From the NCBI GenBank assembly GCA_002701295.1, contig NZUJ01000074.1:1-52781 (forward strand): a stretch of DNA of 52,781 bases. The letters run 5' to 3'. Made by a program: the position numbers and the translations under genes. Below, in pieces: positions 1 to 8,305 of this stretch; the first letter of the stretch is position 1; the number at the start of each line of letters is the position of its first letter. This DNA is from Ponticaulis sp. (GTDB lineage: Bacteria > Pseudomonadota > Alphaproteobacteria > Caulobacterales > Hyphomonadaceae). The notes under the pieces are model-generated. The model had not been told where the DNA came from and searched no databases. It worked only from the letters and a program-made list of their open reading frames with translations.

Positions 1-1
1 A

Positions 2-1381
2 GGCATGCTTGCTTCCACTGCGATCCCAGCATGGGCTGGTAACGACGGTGGTGTTGGTGGTGTTGATTACACTGCCATGTCAGGCGAGGCCCGCACACTT
101 ACAGAGCAGGAAATCCTGGACCTCCTGGCCCGATCCGGTCAGGCGAGTGCCCAGATTGATCCAAACAATGTTGATGTTCAGTACCTCGGTACTCAGAGCG
201 AGATCGCTGTTGATACAGAGATCTGCTGTGAGAACATCAATGAAGTGGTGACTGAACGCACTGAAGTTCAGGAAACCGAAACATACATCGACGCTGTTAC
301 CGAGCGCGAAATCATTCAGCCGGTTGAGCGCACGCTCATCCAGCCGGTGACGCGTCAGGTTCTCAACGGCCGTACGGAAACCGTCACCGACGCAATCCAG
401 TATGAAGAAGAAGTTCTTCCGCTGATCGTTGAAGAAGAGCCGGTTCCAAACGTAACTGAGCAGGTTATCGCTCAGGAAACTTTTGAAACGCGCGAAGAGC
501 GTACCGAGCGTGTTGAAGATGTGATCGCGCGTCGCGACATCATTCAGCCGATCGAGCGCACGACAGTTGTACCTGTGCTTCGCCGCATCGACCGTCCGGT
601 TGTTGTCGAAGATACAGCGCCAACTCAATACGAAACACGCACAGCGCCACTGCAGGTTATTCCTGCTCCAGCGCCAACGGTGAACGAATACACAACTCAG
701 CAGGTCACTGAGGTTGTTGAGGAACAGTACAGCGAAGAAGTTATCGACGTTGTTACCCAGCGCGACATCATTCAGCCGGTTGAGCGGACAATCGTTCAGC
801 CAATCGAACGTCGTATCCTTCGTCCACAAACAGAAACTGTGACAGCTCCTACTCAGTACCGCGAAGAATATCTCGCTGGTCGCGTTGAGTACGGCGCGAA
901 GCCACAGGTTCAGGAAAACATTCTTCCTCAGTATGTTGACCGCACAGTTCTCGAAATTCAGGACGTTTATGTTGATCGTGTCACACGCAACATCACCCAG
1001 CCTGTCGAGATCACAACAATCCAGCCTGTTGAGCGTCAGTTCATCAATGGCCGTAAGGAAACTGTGACTGCGCCGGTTGTTTATGAGCAGGAATATCTTC
1101 CAGGCCGTGTCGAAGAAGCTTTCGTTCCACAAACTCGCGTGAACTACATCCCGCAAGTGAACGAAGTTCGTCGTGACGACTATCGTGAAACTTACTTCGA
1201 TGCCGTGACACGTCGCGAAGTTTACCAGCCGATCGTTACAACACGCGTTCAGCCAGTTGAGTATGTTCGTTACAACGGCGTCACCGAGACTGTGACTGCG
1301 CCAACCCAGTATGAAACAATCCGTGCAAATCAGGTTGTTCTGAATGTTGGCGGCGGTTGTATCTGTGCCCCTGGATACTGA
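2..1381 (+). CDS. Exported protein of five 75-76-residue IQPVE repeats (5' partial)
   Basis: The frame is open to the left edge. The first in-frame ATG (position 5) falls inside what looks like a signal peptide ending in PAWA, so the true start is probably upstream of the window. The rest is almost entirely repetitive. Cores of the type VTxRxIIQPVERTxIQPV are followed by NGRxETVTAPxQYExEYLPGRVE. The IIQP-like tetrapeptides fall near residues 103, 179, 255, 330 and 406, a period of 75-76. Cysteines occur only in a CC pair near residue 74 and in the C-terminal GCICAPGY. Composition is rich in V, E, Q, T and P with few aromatic residues other than Tyr. The VPV/IQPVE style resembles the repeats of eukaryotic alveolins and articulins, which form filaments; that is a resemblance only. 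A periplasmic or surface structural role is inference. A strong terminator follows. Confidence 0.8.
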   Translation, partial: GMLASTAIPAWAGNDGGVGGVDYTAMSGEARTLTEQEILDLLARSGQASAQIDPNNVDVQYLGTQSEIAVDTEICCENINEVVTERTEVQETETYIDAVTEREIIQPVERTLIQPVTRQVLNGRTETVTDAIQYEEEVLPLIVEEEPVPNVTEQVIAQETFETREERTERVEDVIARRDIIQPIERTTVVPVLRRIDRPVVVEDTAPTQYETRTAPLQVIPAPAPTVNEYTTQQVTEVVEEQYSEEVIDVVTQRDIIQPVERTIVQPIERRILRPQTETVTAPTQYREEYLAGRVEYGAKPQVQENILPQYVDRTVLEIQDVYVDRVTRNITQPVEITTIQPVERQFINGRKETVTAPVVYEQEYLPGRVEEAFVPQTRVNYIPQVNEVRRDDYRETYFDAVTRREVYQPIVTTRVQPVEYVRYNGVTETVTAPTQYETIRANQVVLNVGGGCICAPGY

Positions 1382-1411
1382 TCTCCTTCAGATCATCTGA
1401 CCAATAAAGAA

Positions 1412-1439
1412 GGGCGCTCCATCCGGAGCGCCCTTTTTT
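1412..1439 (+). terminator. Rho-independent terminator after the repeat-protein gene
   Basis: A 9-bp GC-rich stem (GGGCGCTCC with GGAGCGCCC) closes a four-base loop and is followed by six T residues. It starts about 30 bases after the stop codon of the repeat protein. Confidence 0.93.
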
Positions 1440-1459
1440 CTATGCCGAAACAAAGAGGT

Positions 1460-1846
1460 TCAGTCGCCGAGCGTTTTGCTGCGTGTCGGGTAGACGTCAT
1501 AAAATGTGCCATTCACCGTGATGGTTTCGGCTTTGAAGTAATTCTCGTCCTCGTCTTGCGACCGATGTCCGGTCAGAACCACATAATCTCCCGGTTCTGC
1601 GGCGCCAACGTCAAAACCTGCGCGACGTGCACGGAATGGCGGTGCCAGATCTACCTCCCACTCACCCTCATCAGTTTCGAGGACCAGGCTCATGTGAGGG
1701 TTCGCGAAACTAATCTTCTGAATGGTGCCTTCCAGCTTGCTTTCGACGTCCGTGGTTGTGCTCCAGCCATGGTGCGCCTGCGCTGTACTGGCGAAGGCGC
1801 ACGCCAGAAGGCCAGCGCTGAAGAATGATATTGGATTTGGTTTCAT
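1460..1846 (-). CDS. DUF6152 family periplasmic protein
   Basis: This 128-residue protein has a signal peptide ending in STAQA. The HHGW motif follows directly and marks the start of the mature DUF6152 proteins. The domain continues with GTIQKISFANPHMS and a conserved PGD turn, which suggests a small beta-barrel. The function of the family is not known. The start is supported by GGAGG seven bases upstream of the ATG. It converges with the repeat-protein gene and is separated from it by a terminator. No partner gene is adjacent, so context adds little. Confidence 0.8.
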   Translation of the reverse strand: MKPNPISFFSAGLLACAFASTAQAHHGWSTTTDVESKLEGTIQKISFANPHMSLVLETDEGEWEVDLAPPFRARRAGFDVGAAEPGDYVVLTGHRSQDEDENYFKAETITVNGTFYDVYPTRSKTLGD

Positions 1847-1953
1847 GTCATGTCCTCCATAACGGCGTGATTTCCACTCAGGCTGGAAAGCCTGTTTCTG
1901 AACCGACGCTGGAACACACGATATGTTCCGGAATGACCAAACCGACAGGAAAC

Positions 1954-2241
1954 CTAATCGAGATCCAGCGGGTCATTTATGCCGGGAATGGCATCCACCC
2001 GGTTCATCAATTCTTCCAGACTGACTGCCTTGGCGACAATCCGGCGTTTCTCGTCATATAGCAGAAAACTGGTGCGGGACTTCACAAGCGTAAACCGCCG
2101 CCAGTTCGCCTTCTTCCGAAAAATCCAGATTTCATCGAGTCGATCGCCCGGACGCGCCCATCCTGTCCACACGTGAGTTTTCTCTCGCGCGCGCCACAGA
2201 TTGTCTATCTGGTCAACTTCAGATGCGTTAAAGACAAGCAT
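1954..2241 (-). CDS. Small hypothetical protein
   Basis: About 95 residues with no signal peptide or membrane segment. It is rich in Trp and basic residues (WRAREKTHVWTGWARPGD, then FRKKANWRRF). A GTG six codons further upstream (2259) is possible, but the ATG at 2241 has GGAG about 12 bases upstream. That ATG shares the tetranucleotide CATG with the likely start of the divergent EamA transporter, so the two start codons overlap on opposite strands. The family is not recognised. The alternating charged and hydrophobic pattern suggests a compact alpha/beta cytosolic protein. Confidence 0.6.
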   Translation of the reverse strand: MLVFNASEVDQIDNLWRAREKTHVWTGWARPGDRLDEIWIFRKKANWRRFTLVKSRTSFLLYDEKRRIVAKAVSLEELMNRVDAIPGINDPLDLD

Positions 2242-3148
2242 GATCAATGCAGTCTCCACTTTAATGCGGCGTCCATCAAGTCAGATTCAGGCTGCACTCT
2301 GGATGTTAATGTCCGGCGTCTTCTTCACCGCACATCTGGCATTCGGAAAGTTTTTGAGTGGAACCTATGATCCCGGCCTTCTGGCATTTTACAGATCGGC
2401 AATATCCCTGATCTGGGTCGCCCCATTCGTTTACCGGATCGGGTTTTCACCTTTCAAAACACGCCATTTCCCGCTCATTCTGGTGAGAAGCCTGTTTGGA
2501 ACAGCCGGATTTCTCTTCGCATTCTATGCATATTCAGAAGAGTTCGGGATTCCTCTGTCTCAATTCAACGCTATTTCTTTTTCGCGATCCCTATTCATTG
2601 TGGTTCTGGCGGCCCTTTTCCTCAAGGAGATCGTCGGGCCGCGCAGATGGATTGCGACAGCTATCGGTTTTCTGGGTGTTCTCATCATGGTGCGCCCGAG
2701 CGCTGACATGGAAATCGGCAGCATTCTGGCGCTCGCCTCGGCACTTTGTTTTGGTGGCGCCATCATTCTTGTGAAGTCGCTGACCAAACATCATTCGCCA
2801 CTCGTCCTGCTGACCTATGCGAATGTTCTCTCGACGGTTCTCACCCTGCCCGTTGCGGTTATGCAGTGGGAAAACCCTCACGGCCTGGGCGATGTTGGAC
2901 TGATCGCGATCATGTCTCTGTCCGGTGTGCTGGCACAGACCTGCTACATCACCGGCATGAGTAAGGGCGATGCGTCATTTCTGTCGACGATAGACTATCT
3001 TCGCTTGCCGATGACGGCGGTCGTCGACTGGCTCATCTTTCAGGAGTTTCCTGGCCCGCTGGTCTGGCTGGGGGCCGCAGTCATTGTGGTTTCCACCCTC
3101 TATATCACCTATCGCGAAGCCACATCGAAGCCCAAACCGTCAATCTGA
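2240..3148 (+). CDS. EamA/DMT superfamily transporter
   Basis: Roughly 302 residues with ten predicted transmembrane segments arranged as two EamA repeats. Repeat one runs from about residue 15 (AALWMLMSGVFFTAHLAFGKF) to about 140. Repeat two begins near SILALASALCFGGAIILV. These inner-membrane carriers usually export metabolites or amino acids; the substrate cannot be told. The ATG at 2240 is chosen over the longer frame from 2201 because the protein then starts shortly before the first membrane helix; ATG 2264 is also possible. Neither has a strong ribosome binding site. The 3' end overlaps the convergent TetR gene by nine bases, and that gene may regulate it. Confidence 0.85.
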   Translation: MINAVSTLMRRPSSQIQAALWMLMSGVFFTAHLAFGKFLSGTYDPGLLAFYRSAISLIWVAPFVYRIGFSPFKTRHFPLILVRSLFGTAGFLFAFYAYSEEFGIPLSQFNAISFSRSLFIVVLAALFLKEIVGPRRWIATAIGFLGVLIMVRPSADMEIGSILALASALCFGGAIILVKSLTKHHSPLVLLTYANVLSTVLTLPVAVMQWENPHGLGDVGLIAIMSLSGVLAQTCYITGMSKGDASFLSTIDYLRLPMTAVVDWLIFQEFPGPLVWLGAAVIVVSTLYITYREATSKPKPSI

Positions 3149-3697
3149 CCAGGTCCGCCGAATGAGCCGACGAACCCCTTGTTCCAACAGGTCATCAATC
3201 TCCTGTCGGGAGCTCGCTGTTCGTCGAATCCCTTCGGACAATAGTGTCAGCATGCGACTGGTCAGCCTGGCATCGGCATCATCAAACCCCAGGAGCTTCA
3301 ACCGCTTCACGACCAGTCCTTTAAACAGGTCATCCATTTCGGTGAGAAGCTCACGCACTTCGGCATAGGGTGAGTCACAAAACCAGTTTTCGTCACCTGA
3401 ACCTTTCTCCAGCTCATAAAGGAAGAAGGTTCTTGCCTTCATGGCGACGAGAATTCTTGGCGGCGACATCTCAACGCTTTCAAGATGTTCGCGAATTTCG
3501 TGAAGATTGCGGCCATGGAGCCGTGTCAGGGCGGCTTTGATCAGGTCGGTCTTGGACTTGTAGTACTGATAGACAGCGGGCCTCGAAATCCCGATGACAT
3601 CCGCGACATCATCCATGGTCATTCTCTTCTGACCATAACGAGACAGGGCTGCTTCAGCAGCATCCAGTATCTGAGCTTCCCGGGTTTCAATACGCAT
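3140..3697 (-). CDS. TetR/AcrR family transcriptional regulator
   Basis: 185 residues from the ATG at 3697; a GTG two codons upstream is possible. Residues 1-60 form the TetR helix-turn-helix domain: ILDAAEAALSRYGQKRMTMDDVA, then GISRPAVYQYYKSKTDLI. The rest is an all-helical ligand-binding and dimerisation domain without recognisable ligand residues. The last nine coding bases overlap the convergent EamA transporter. A palindromic site 78-103 bases upstream (3775-3800) is a candidate autoregulatory operator. Confidence 0.9.
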   Translation of the reverse strand: MRIETREAQILDAAEAALSRYGQKRMTMDDVADVIGISRPAVYQYYKSKTDLIKAALTRLHGRNLHEIREHLESVEMSPPRILVAMKARTFFLYELEKGSGDENWFCDSPYAEVRELLTEMDDLFKGLVVKRLKLLGFDDADARLTSRMLTLLSEGIRRTASSRQEIDDLLEQGVRRLIRRTWSD

Positions 3698-3774
3698 GTC
3701 CACTTACCCCAAACTAACCCGCCATATCAGACTGACACATGACGGTGTGCTGTCAGCCGAACATGCAAAACGCA

Positions 3775-3800
3775 GACCGTTTACGACTGAACGGTCGTAA
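3775..3800. promoter_or_regulatory. Candidate TetR operator palindrome
   Basis: Two interleaved inverted repeats are present: TTACGAC-N6-GTCGTAA (3781-3800) and GACCGTT-N8-AACGGTC (3775-3796). They lie upstream of the minus-strand TetR gene. Dyads of this size are typical for TetR dimers that repress their own transcription. Assignment to this regulator is inference from position. Confidence 0.5.
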
Positions 3801-3833
3801 GTGCGTAGATTCTGTTTGTGGTGTGGGGTTTTA

Positions 3834-4253
3834 TCAGAGCGCTGATGCCGCGTCCTGATCGATGACGGGTTCCGGGATCTTCAGAAAACGGCGTGCTGCG
3901 CGACGGTGACGCGGCTGAATGTGACTTCCAACAACCCCAAGCGCTGTCGCAAGCACGGTGGCGTCGTCGCTGAAACCTAGGACGGCGATAAAATCGGGGA
4001 CCAGGTCACTCGGCAGCACGAAATAGGCGAGCGCTGCGAACAGAACGCCCTTTACTCGCAAAGGCGTATCTGGGTCATTCGCGCAATACCAGGATGCTGC
4101 GAGATCATCTGCGAAGGGAATTTTGCCTGCGAATTTTTGTAGTTTTGGCAGCAGTTTTGCCCGCGACAGCCTGTAATTCTGTTCCACCACCAAAAGGAGG
4201 TTCTGAACGTCCTCCCCCTTGGACAGGCGCAACAGTTTCTTAAGGTCGATCAT
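3834..4253 (-). CDS. YkvA-like DUF1232 membrane protein
   Basis: 139 residues. The diagnostic DUF1232 segment is in the middle (residues 65-110): RVKGVLFAALAYFVLPSDLVPDF followed by GFSDDATVLATALG. It corresponds to one or two membrane-associated helices around the PxDLIPD signature. The function of the family is unknown. The start is set at ATG 4253 by a CGGAG sequence six bases upstream; the longer TTG start at 4259 would collide with that site. The last 25 residues are basic and then Asp/Ala-rich. It stands alone between the TetR gene and a lipoprotein gene. Confidence 0.85.
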   Translation of the reverse strand: MIDLKKLLRLSKGEDVQNLLLVVEQNYRLSRAKLLPKLQKFAGKIPFADDLAASWYCANDPDTPLRVKGVLFAALAYFVLPSDLVPDFIAVLGFSDDATVLATALGVVGSHIQPRHRRAARRFLKIPEPVIDQDAASAL

Positions 4254-4342
4254 TGGCAACTCCGCTTGGTCAGTCGTCTGTTCACAACAGAAAGCTGGGA
4301 CCGGATCGGAAGAATTTCAAATCCGGTCGCGCAGTCGACGTA

Positions 4343-4879
4343 TCAATAACCCTCAGGGCGTTGGATCTGAGGACCAAGATTCATCATGACATCACGTGCC
4401 GCATACGCCTTTGGATCGGCGGGTTTAGGTCCTGTGCCCATCACGATCTCCGCCATGGCGCGATAGCGGGTGACTTCGCGCATATCGAAATCGTTATAGA
4501 ACGGGTCATAGAATGGGTCGCGATAATACCGCCAGCCAAACCGGGGATGATAAACCTGATAGTAGAATGGTGACGCATGCCCGTATCCCGTGGATCTGAA
4601 GCGTGTGTCTTCATCCACATTTCGGTCGACCATGACGAAATAGTCAAAACCCTGCTGAGTAGTCAGCTCGGCAGCGCGGTAAAGCAGATAGGTCTGAACA
4701 GTGTCCAGATCGGTCAATGAATTCCCGGAAAAGCTTACCTGCCAGCGATTTTGCTCAATCGGGCGTTCGGAAAAGCCATAGCTGCTGTCATAGCCGGCCG
4801 GTGCATAGCCGGTGGATGATGCGCAGGCGGAAAGAAGGGCCGCGCCAGCGATGCCGAGGGTTGTCAGAATTTTACGCAA
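4343..4879 (-). CDS. CC0125/CC1285-type lipoprotein
   Basis: 178 residues from a TTG start with AGGAGG five bases upstream. The signal peptide RKILTTLGIAGAALLSAC ends in a lipobox (LLSAC). The mature part has YGFSERPIEQNRWQVSF and TYLLYRAAELTTQQGFDYF, the hallmark of a lipoprotein family named after two Caulobacter crescentus loci. An aromatic-rich stretch (YYQVYHPRFGWRYYRDPFYDP, shown here in part) follows. It probably sits in the inner leaflet of the outer membrane. Function is unknown. The longer ATG frame from 4930 is rejected because it would bury the lipobox behind 17 extra residues. Confidence 0.8.
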   Translation of the reverse strand: MRKILTTLGIAGAALLSACASSTGYAPAGYDSSYGFSERPIEQNRWQVSFSGNSLTDLDTVQTYLLYRAAELTTQQGFDYFVMVDRNVDEDTRFRSTGYGHASPFYYQVYHPRFGWRYYRDPFYDPFYNDFDMREVTRYRAMAEIVMGTGPKPADPKAYAARDVMMNLGPQIQRPEGY

Positions 4880-4987
4880 TTCAACCTCCTGAATGTTGGG
4901 CTGAAAGTCTAATGAATGCCAGATGAACACAAGCCGAACGGATAGTCACCATGGCTTGTTCCCATAATTCGGTCGATGCTGGTCAGT

Positions 4988-5773
4988 TTATGTCTTTGGT
5001 TTAACGAGTTTTTCCGGGCGCAGCCTTTGGGCTTCGCTAAACAGAGAATAGGTTCGGTTCACATAGTTTGAGACATCCAGAATGGAGGAAATATAGGTGT
5101 CCAGCTCCTCTGTTCGTTCTTGTTCAACCAGGCGCACGCGCGCGGATGGGTTTTCCGTTTCGAAATGGACATAAAACCAGGGCTCTCCACGCTTCAAAAC
5201 CAGTGGTTTGGAAATGTCATACCACTCGAACCCCCAGCTAAAGGGGCGTGGCCAGGTGTGAACCGGAAAACGTCCGCCAATCTGCAATCCGGGTCGGGGT
5301 GTCGGGAAATAATGAAGATAGGGCGGCGACTGCACCACATAACACGGGTCATCGGCCACAAAGACATATGGCGCGACCATCTGGATGAGCGGCTTGTCCG
5401 GGCTTCGCCATTCATGAGGCGGGTGAAGGACAACGAGATCGCGCAGCCCGGATGGTCTGACTGCGGACTGATCTCCGTCATCATCAACCAGCTGCAACTG
5501 ACCGTTGGGCCCTTTCTGAAACCTGAGCGTCAGATCCACCGGGCATGGAATAACGAAGTGGCGTCGGTCAAAATCGATCGCTGCAGGGCAAGCCTGAACG
5601 GACTTCGCATGCGTCGGTTTTCCGCCCTCGCGGGAGAATGGCTGCGGGGGCAGCCATATCGCCTCGGCCTTTGGTGTTCGCACAGTCCAGCCGACCGTTA
5701 CCGTCCGCTTTTTCCCGCGTGCGCCAGACGCCTCGTCCTCTCGCTCGTCTGCGAAATAGTCATCCCAACTCAT
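4988..5773 (-). CDS. DUF6065-like protein, distant paralogue of 7468-8181
   Basis: 261 residues, soluble, no signal peptide. It has an acidic N-terminus (SWDDYFADEREDE), then a beta-rich domain. Landmarks are HFVIPCPVDLTLRF near residue 72, IQMVAPYVFVADDPCYVVQSP near 130 and KPLVLKRGEPWFYVHFE near 190. The same order of landmarks occurs in the DUF6065 protein on the other side of the aldehyde dehydrogenase (LIPFPEDVTISF, then KPVTIKRGTPIIQVIPF). I infer a common fold and origin. In related gene clusters DUF6065 proteins occur with small-molecule tailoring enzymes; no reaction is known. The unusual length and acidic head separate it from its neighbour. Confidence 0.65.
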   Translation of the reverse strand: MSWDDYFADEREDEASGARGKKRTVTVGWTVRTPKAEAIWLPPQPFSREGGKPTHAKSVQACPAAIDFDRRHFVIPCPVDLTLRFQKGPNGQLQLVDDDGDQSAVRPSGLRDLVVLHPPHEWRSPDKPLIQMVAPYVFVADDPCYVVQSPPYLHYFPTPRPGLQIGGRFPVHTWPRPFSWGFEWYDISKPLVLKRGEPWFYVHFETENPSARVRLVEQERTEELDTYISSILDVSNYVNRTYSLFSEAQRLRPEKLVKPKT

Positions 5774-5824
5774 AATCTCATCCCGTTTGCGTCTCTACCA
5801 AAGCCAAGCCCGCAGAAAAAGAAA

Positions 5825-5849
5825 AGGCCGTATCGCTCGGATACGGCCT
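5825..5849 (-). terminator. Rho-independent terminator of the aldehyde dehydrogenase gene
   Basis: A 10-bp stem (AGGCCGTATC with GATACGGCCT) with a five-base loop. Read on the minus strand it is followed by a T-rich run. It lies 27 bases beyond the stop codon at 5876 and isolates this gene from the DUF6065-like gene. Confidence 0.85.
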
Positions 5850-5875
5850 GAATCATCAGAAATTACCGGAAAAGA

Positions 5876-7294
5876 TCAGCCAGCACCCATCATGGCTTTG
5901 ACTTCCAGGAATTCGTCAAAGGCCAGCGGGCCCCATTCGCGACCATTGCCGGACTGCTTGTATCCACCAAATGGCGCCATCAGATCAGGACCCGCACCAT
6001 TCAGATGAACCATGCCAGACCGGATCTGCTTGCCAACTTCAGCGGCCTTTTCGACTGAGCCCGCAGAAACATAGCCAGACAGACCATAAATCGTGTCATT
6101 GGCGATGCTGATGGCTTCGTCTTCGCTTTCATACGGGATCATACAGAGCACCGGCCCGAAAATTTCTTCCTGTGCGATCGTCATGGAGTTTGACACATTG
6201 GCGAAAACTGTCGGCCTGACATAATAGCCGCGATTGAGACCATCCGGACGACCGACGCCACCGGCGACCAGTGTTGCGCCTTCATCAATGCCTTTCTGGA
6301 TCAGCTCCTGAACCTTATTGAATTGGTTAGCGTTGGAAATTGGGCCCAGCGAGCCCTTCTCGCCTGTGCCCACCTGAATGGCCTCAGCCGTTTCACGGGC
6401 AATTTCGATCGCTTCGCTTTGCTGGTCTTTGTGGACCAGCATACGGGACGGCGCATTGCAGGACTGCCCGGTATTGTTCATCATGGAACGGACACCGCCT
6501 TTGACTGCCTTTGCGAGGTCGGCATCCGGAAGAATGATGTTCGGAGATTTCCCGCCAAGTTCCAGCGCGACCCGCTTCACGGTTGGTGCGGCTGCCTCGG
6601 AAACGAGAACACCTGCGCGCGTTGAACCCGTAAACGACATCATATCCACATCGGGATGAGATGAGAGTGATTGTCCAACACCTGGACCGTCACCATTCAC
6701 CAGGTTGAACACGCCGGCTGGCACGCCAGCATCATGCATGATTTCGGCGAGGATCATCGCATCCAGTGGCGCGATTTCTGATGGTTTGAGAACAATGGTA
6801 CAGCCTGTCGCAATGGCGGGAGCAACCTTGCAGGCAATCTGGTTAGCTGGCCAGTTCCACGGGGTGATGAAACCGCAAACGCCGATGGCTTCTTTGCGGA
6901 TCAGTGTGCTGCCCTGCATGGTTTCGAATTCATAGTCGCGAAGAACTTTTGAAGCGGTCGCGAAATGGCCAAGGCCGGTCGGGGCCTGAACGGCCTGCGC
7001 CAGCCAGGTCGGCGCACCCATTTCTTTTTCGATTGCTTCGCCGATTTCGGCCATGCGGGCTTTGTAGCCGGCAGTGATCTTGTCCAGAAGGTCAGCGCGA
7101 TAGGCGACAGAGGTTTGCGAAAAGCTCGGAAAGGCAGCTTTTGCCGCAGCAACAGCCTTATCGACATCGGCTTTCGAACCAAGAGAAATCGTCGTGAAGG
7201 CTTCTTCTGTTGCCGGGTTTTCGACCTCTACGGTGCGTGGCTCCACGGGGTCTACCCATTCACCATTGATGTAGAATTTCGTGTAATCAGGCAT
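5876..7294 (-). CDS. NAD(P)-dependent aldehyde dehydrogenase family protein
   Basis: 472 residues, full length for the ALDH superfamily. Visible landmarks are GFITPWNWP (cofactor-domain entry), KPSEIAPL, FTGSTRAG (nucleotide loop), LELGGKSPNI with the general-base Glu, and NTGQSCNAPSR with the nucleophilic Cys. EEIFGPVL and GGYKQSGNGRE follow near the C-terminus. It oxidises an aldehyde to the acid in the cytosol; the substrate is not evident. The ATG at 7294 has GGGAG nine bases upstream. It is flanked by two related DUF6065-like genes, which could mark a small shared function. It has its own terminator, so it is probably monocistronic. Confidence 0.93.
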   Translation of the reverse strand: MPDYTKFYINGEWVDPVEPRTVEVENPATEEAFTTISLGSKADVDKAVAAAKAAFPSFSQTSVAYRADLLDKITAGYKARMAEIGEAIEKEMGAPTWLAQAVQAPTGLGHFATASKVLRDYEFETMQGSTLIRKEAIGVCGFITPWNWPANQIACKVAPAIATGCTIVLKPSEIAPLDAMILAEIMHDAGVPAGVFNLVNGDGPGVGQSLSSHPDVDMMSFTGSTRAGVLVSEAAAPTVKRVALELGGKSPNIILPDADLAKAVKGGVRSMMNNTGQSCNAPSRMLVHKDQQSEAIEIARETAEAIQVGTGEKGSLGPISNANQFNKVQELIQKGIDEGATLVAGGVGRPDGLNRGYYVRPTVFANVSNSMTIAQEEIFGPVLCMIPYESEDEAISIANDTIYGLSGYVSAGSVEKAAEVGKQIRSGMVHLNGAGPDLMAPFGGYKQSGNGREWGPLAFDEFLEVKAMMGAG

Positions 7295-7467
7295 GTGTTT
7301 CGTCTCCCTTGGCGTGTTTCCTCAGATATATAGGAGGAAGACTCTGGTTTGTCTCGGGATAATGCTGGGTCAGCTATCGGAAAGTCCCGCGATCACGGGA
7401 AGGTCATCTTGAAATCGGCGAATGGATTTGGCTTTACCCCGTCTCCGGCCAGTCATAGGCTCGCAAT

Positions 7468-8181
7468 ATGGATAATCTCATCAGATTTCATTGTCCGCCC
7501 GAACTGAAAGGCAAAGTGCCGGAGCCAGTTCCGGCCAAACGGTCAATTCCGGCCTGGCTGAAGGACTCCCATCTCGATATTCCCGAGGAAGCGCGACAGG
7601 CGCACGATTTATCCACGCATACCGCCAAGGCCTGTCTTCCCTTTCTGGAGGCGACAACCGCCGGGTATCTCATCCCGTTTCCTGAGGATGTGACGATTTC
7701 CTTCCATGGCCCGCATCCGACTTTCCACTGGGACCTTCGCACTGTGCCGAACAAATCCCCTTGGGTAGAGGGTCACCACCCGAGCCAGTATAAAAATGCG
7801 CCGTTTGAAAAAATGCCGGTGCTGAAGCTGAAAAACCCCTGGATCGTCTCAACACCACCTGGGGTTTCCTGCCTGTTCATTTCGCCTCTGAACCATTTTC
7901 ATCTAGCGGGAATTTTTCCGCTTGCCGGGGTCGTCGACACGGACACTTATTACAACCCGGTGAATTTTCCGGCCCTGCTCACAGGCATCAAACGAGACAA
8001 ACCGGTGACCATCAAGCGTGGCACGCCGATCATTCAGGTGATCCCTTTCAGGCGCGAAGTCTGGAATATGGAAATCGGCACAACCGAAATGGCTGAGATG
8101 AAAAACACTCAGGACACGCTGAAAGAGCATGATCCAAATGGCTATCGCGATGTCTTTCGCGCAAAGAAAACATTCAGCTAA
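7468..8181 (+). CDS. DUF6065 family protein
   Basis: 237 residues, soluble. It begins IRFHCPPELKGKVPEPVPAKR, then IPAWLKD, a pattern I recognise from DUF6065 proteins. The central part has CLPFLEATTAGYLIPFPEDV and TFHWDLRTVP. The C-terminal half carries NPWIVSTPPGVSCLF, NFPALLTGI and KPVTIKRGTPIIQVIPFRRE. No catalytic motif is known. It is divergent from the aldehyde dehydrogenase (gap 173 bases) and resembles the protein encoded at 4988-5773. The ribosome binding site is weak. Confidence 0.78.
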   Translation: MDNLIRFHCPPELKGKVPEPVPAKRSIPAWLKDSHLDIPEEARQAHDLSTHTAKACLPFLEATTAGYLIPFPEDVTISFHGPHPTFHWDLRTVPNKSPWVEGHHPSQYKNAPFEKMPVLKLKNPWIVSTPPGVSCLFISPLNHFHLAGIFPLAGVVDTDTYYNPVNFPALLTGIKRDKPVTIKRGTPIIQVIPFRREVWNMEIGTTEMAEMKNTQDTLKEHDPNGYRDVFRAKKTFS

Positions 8182-8255
8182 GCCTTCTCAAGCATCTCGT
8201 CTTCACCACACCAAATACGAGTTTGCACCGATATGAGCGTGCGGAAGAAACAAAA

Positions 8256-8279
8256 ACGGCCCGGATCACTCCGGGCCGT
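8256..8279 (-). terminator. Rho-independent terminator of TonB receptor 1
   Basis: A 10-bp perfect stem (ACGGCCCGGA with TCCGGGCCGT) with a TCAC loop. On the minus strand a run of five T follows. A 16-bp perfect palindrome (8285-8300) lies between it and the stop codon at 8306. Confidence 0.85.
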
Positions 8280-8305
8280 AATCGCATCAGATATCTGATG
8301 GGCCG

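Noticed and set aside
80-1156. A 358-codon minus-strand frame inside the repeat-protein gene
   Set aside because: It is antisense to the repeats, is open because the repeats avoid certain codons, has no ribosome binding site or recognisable domain.
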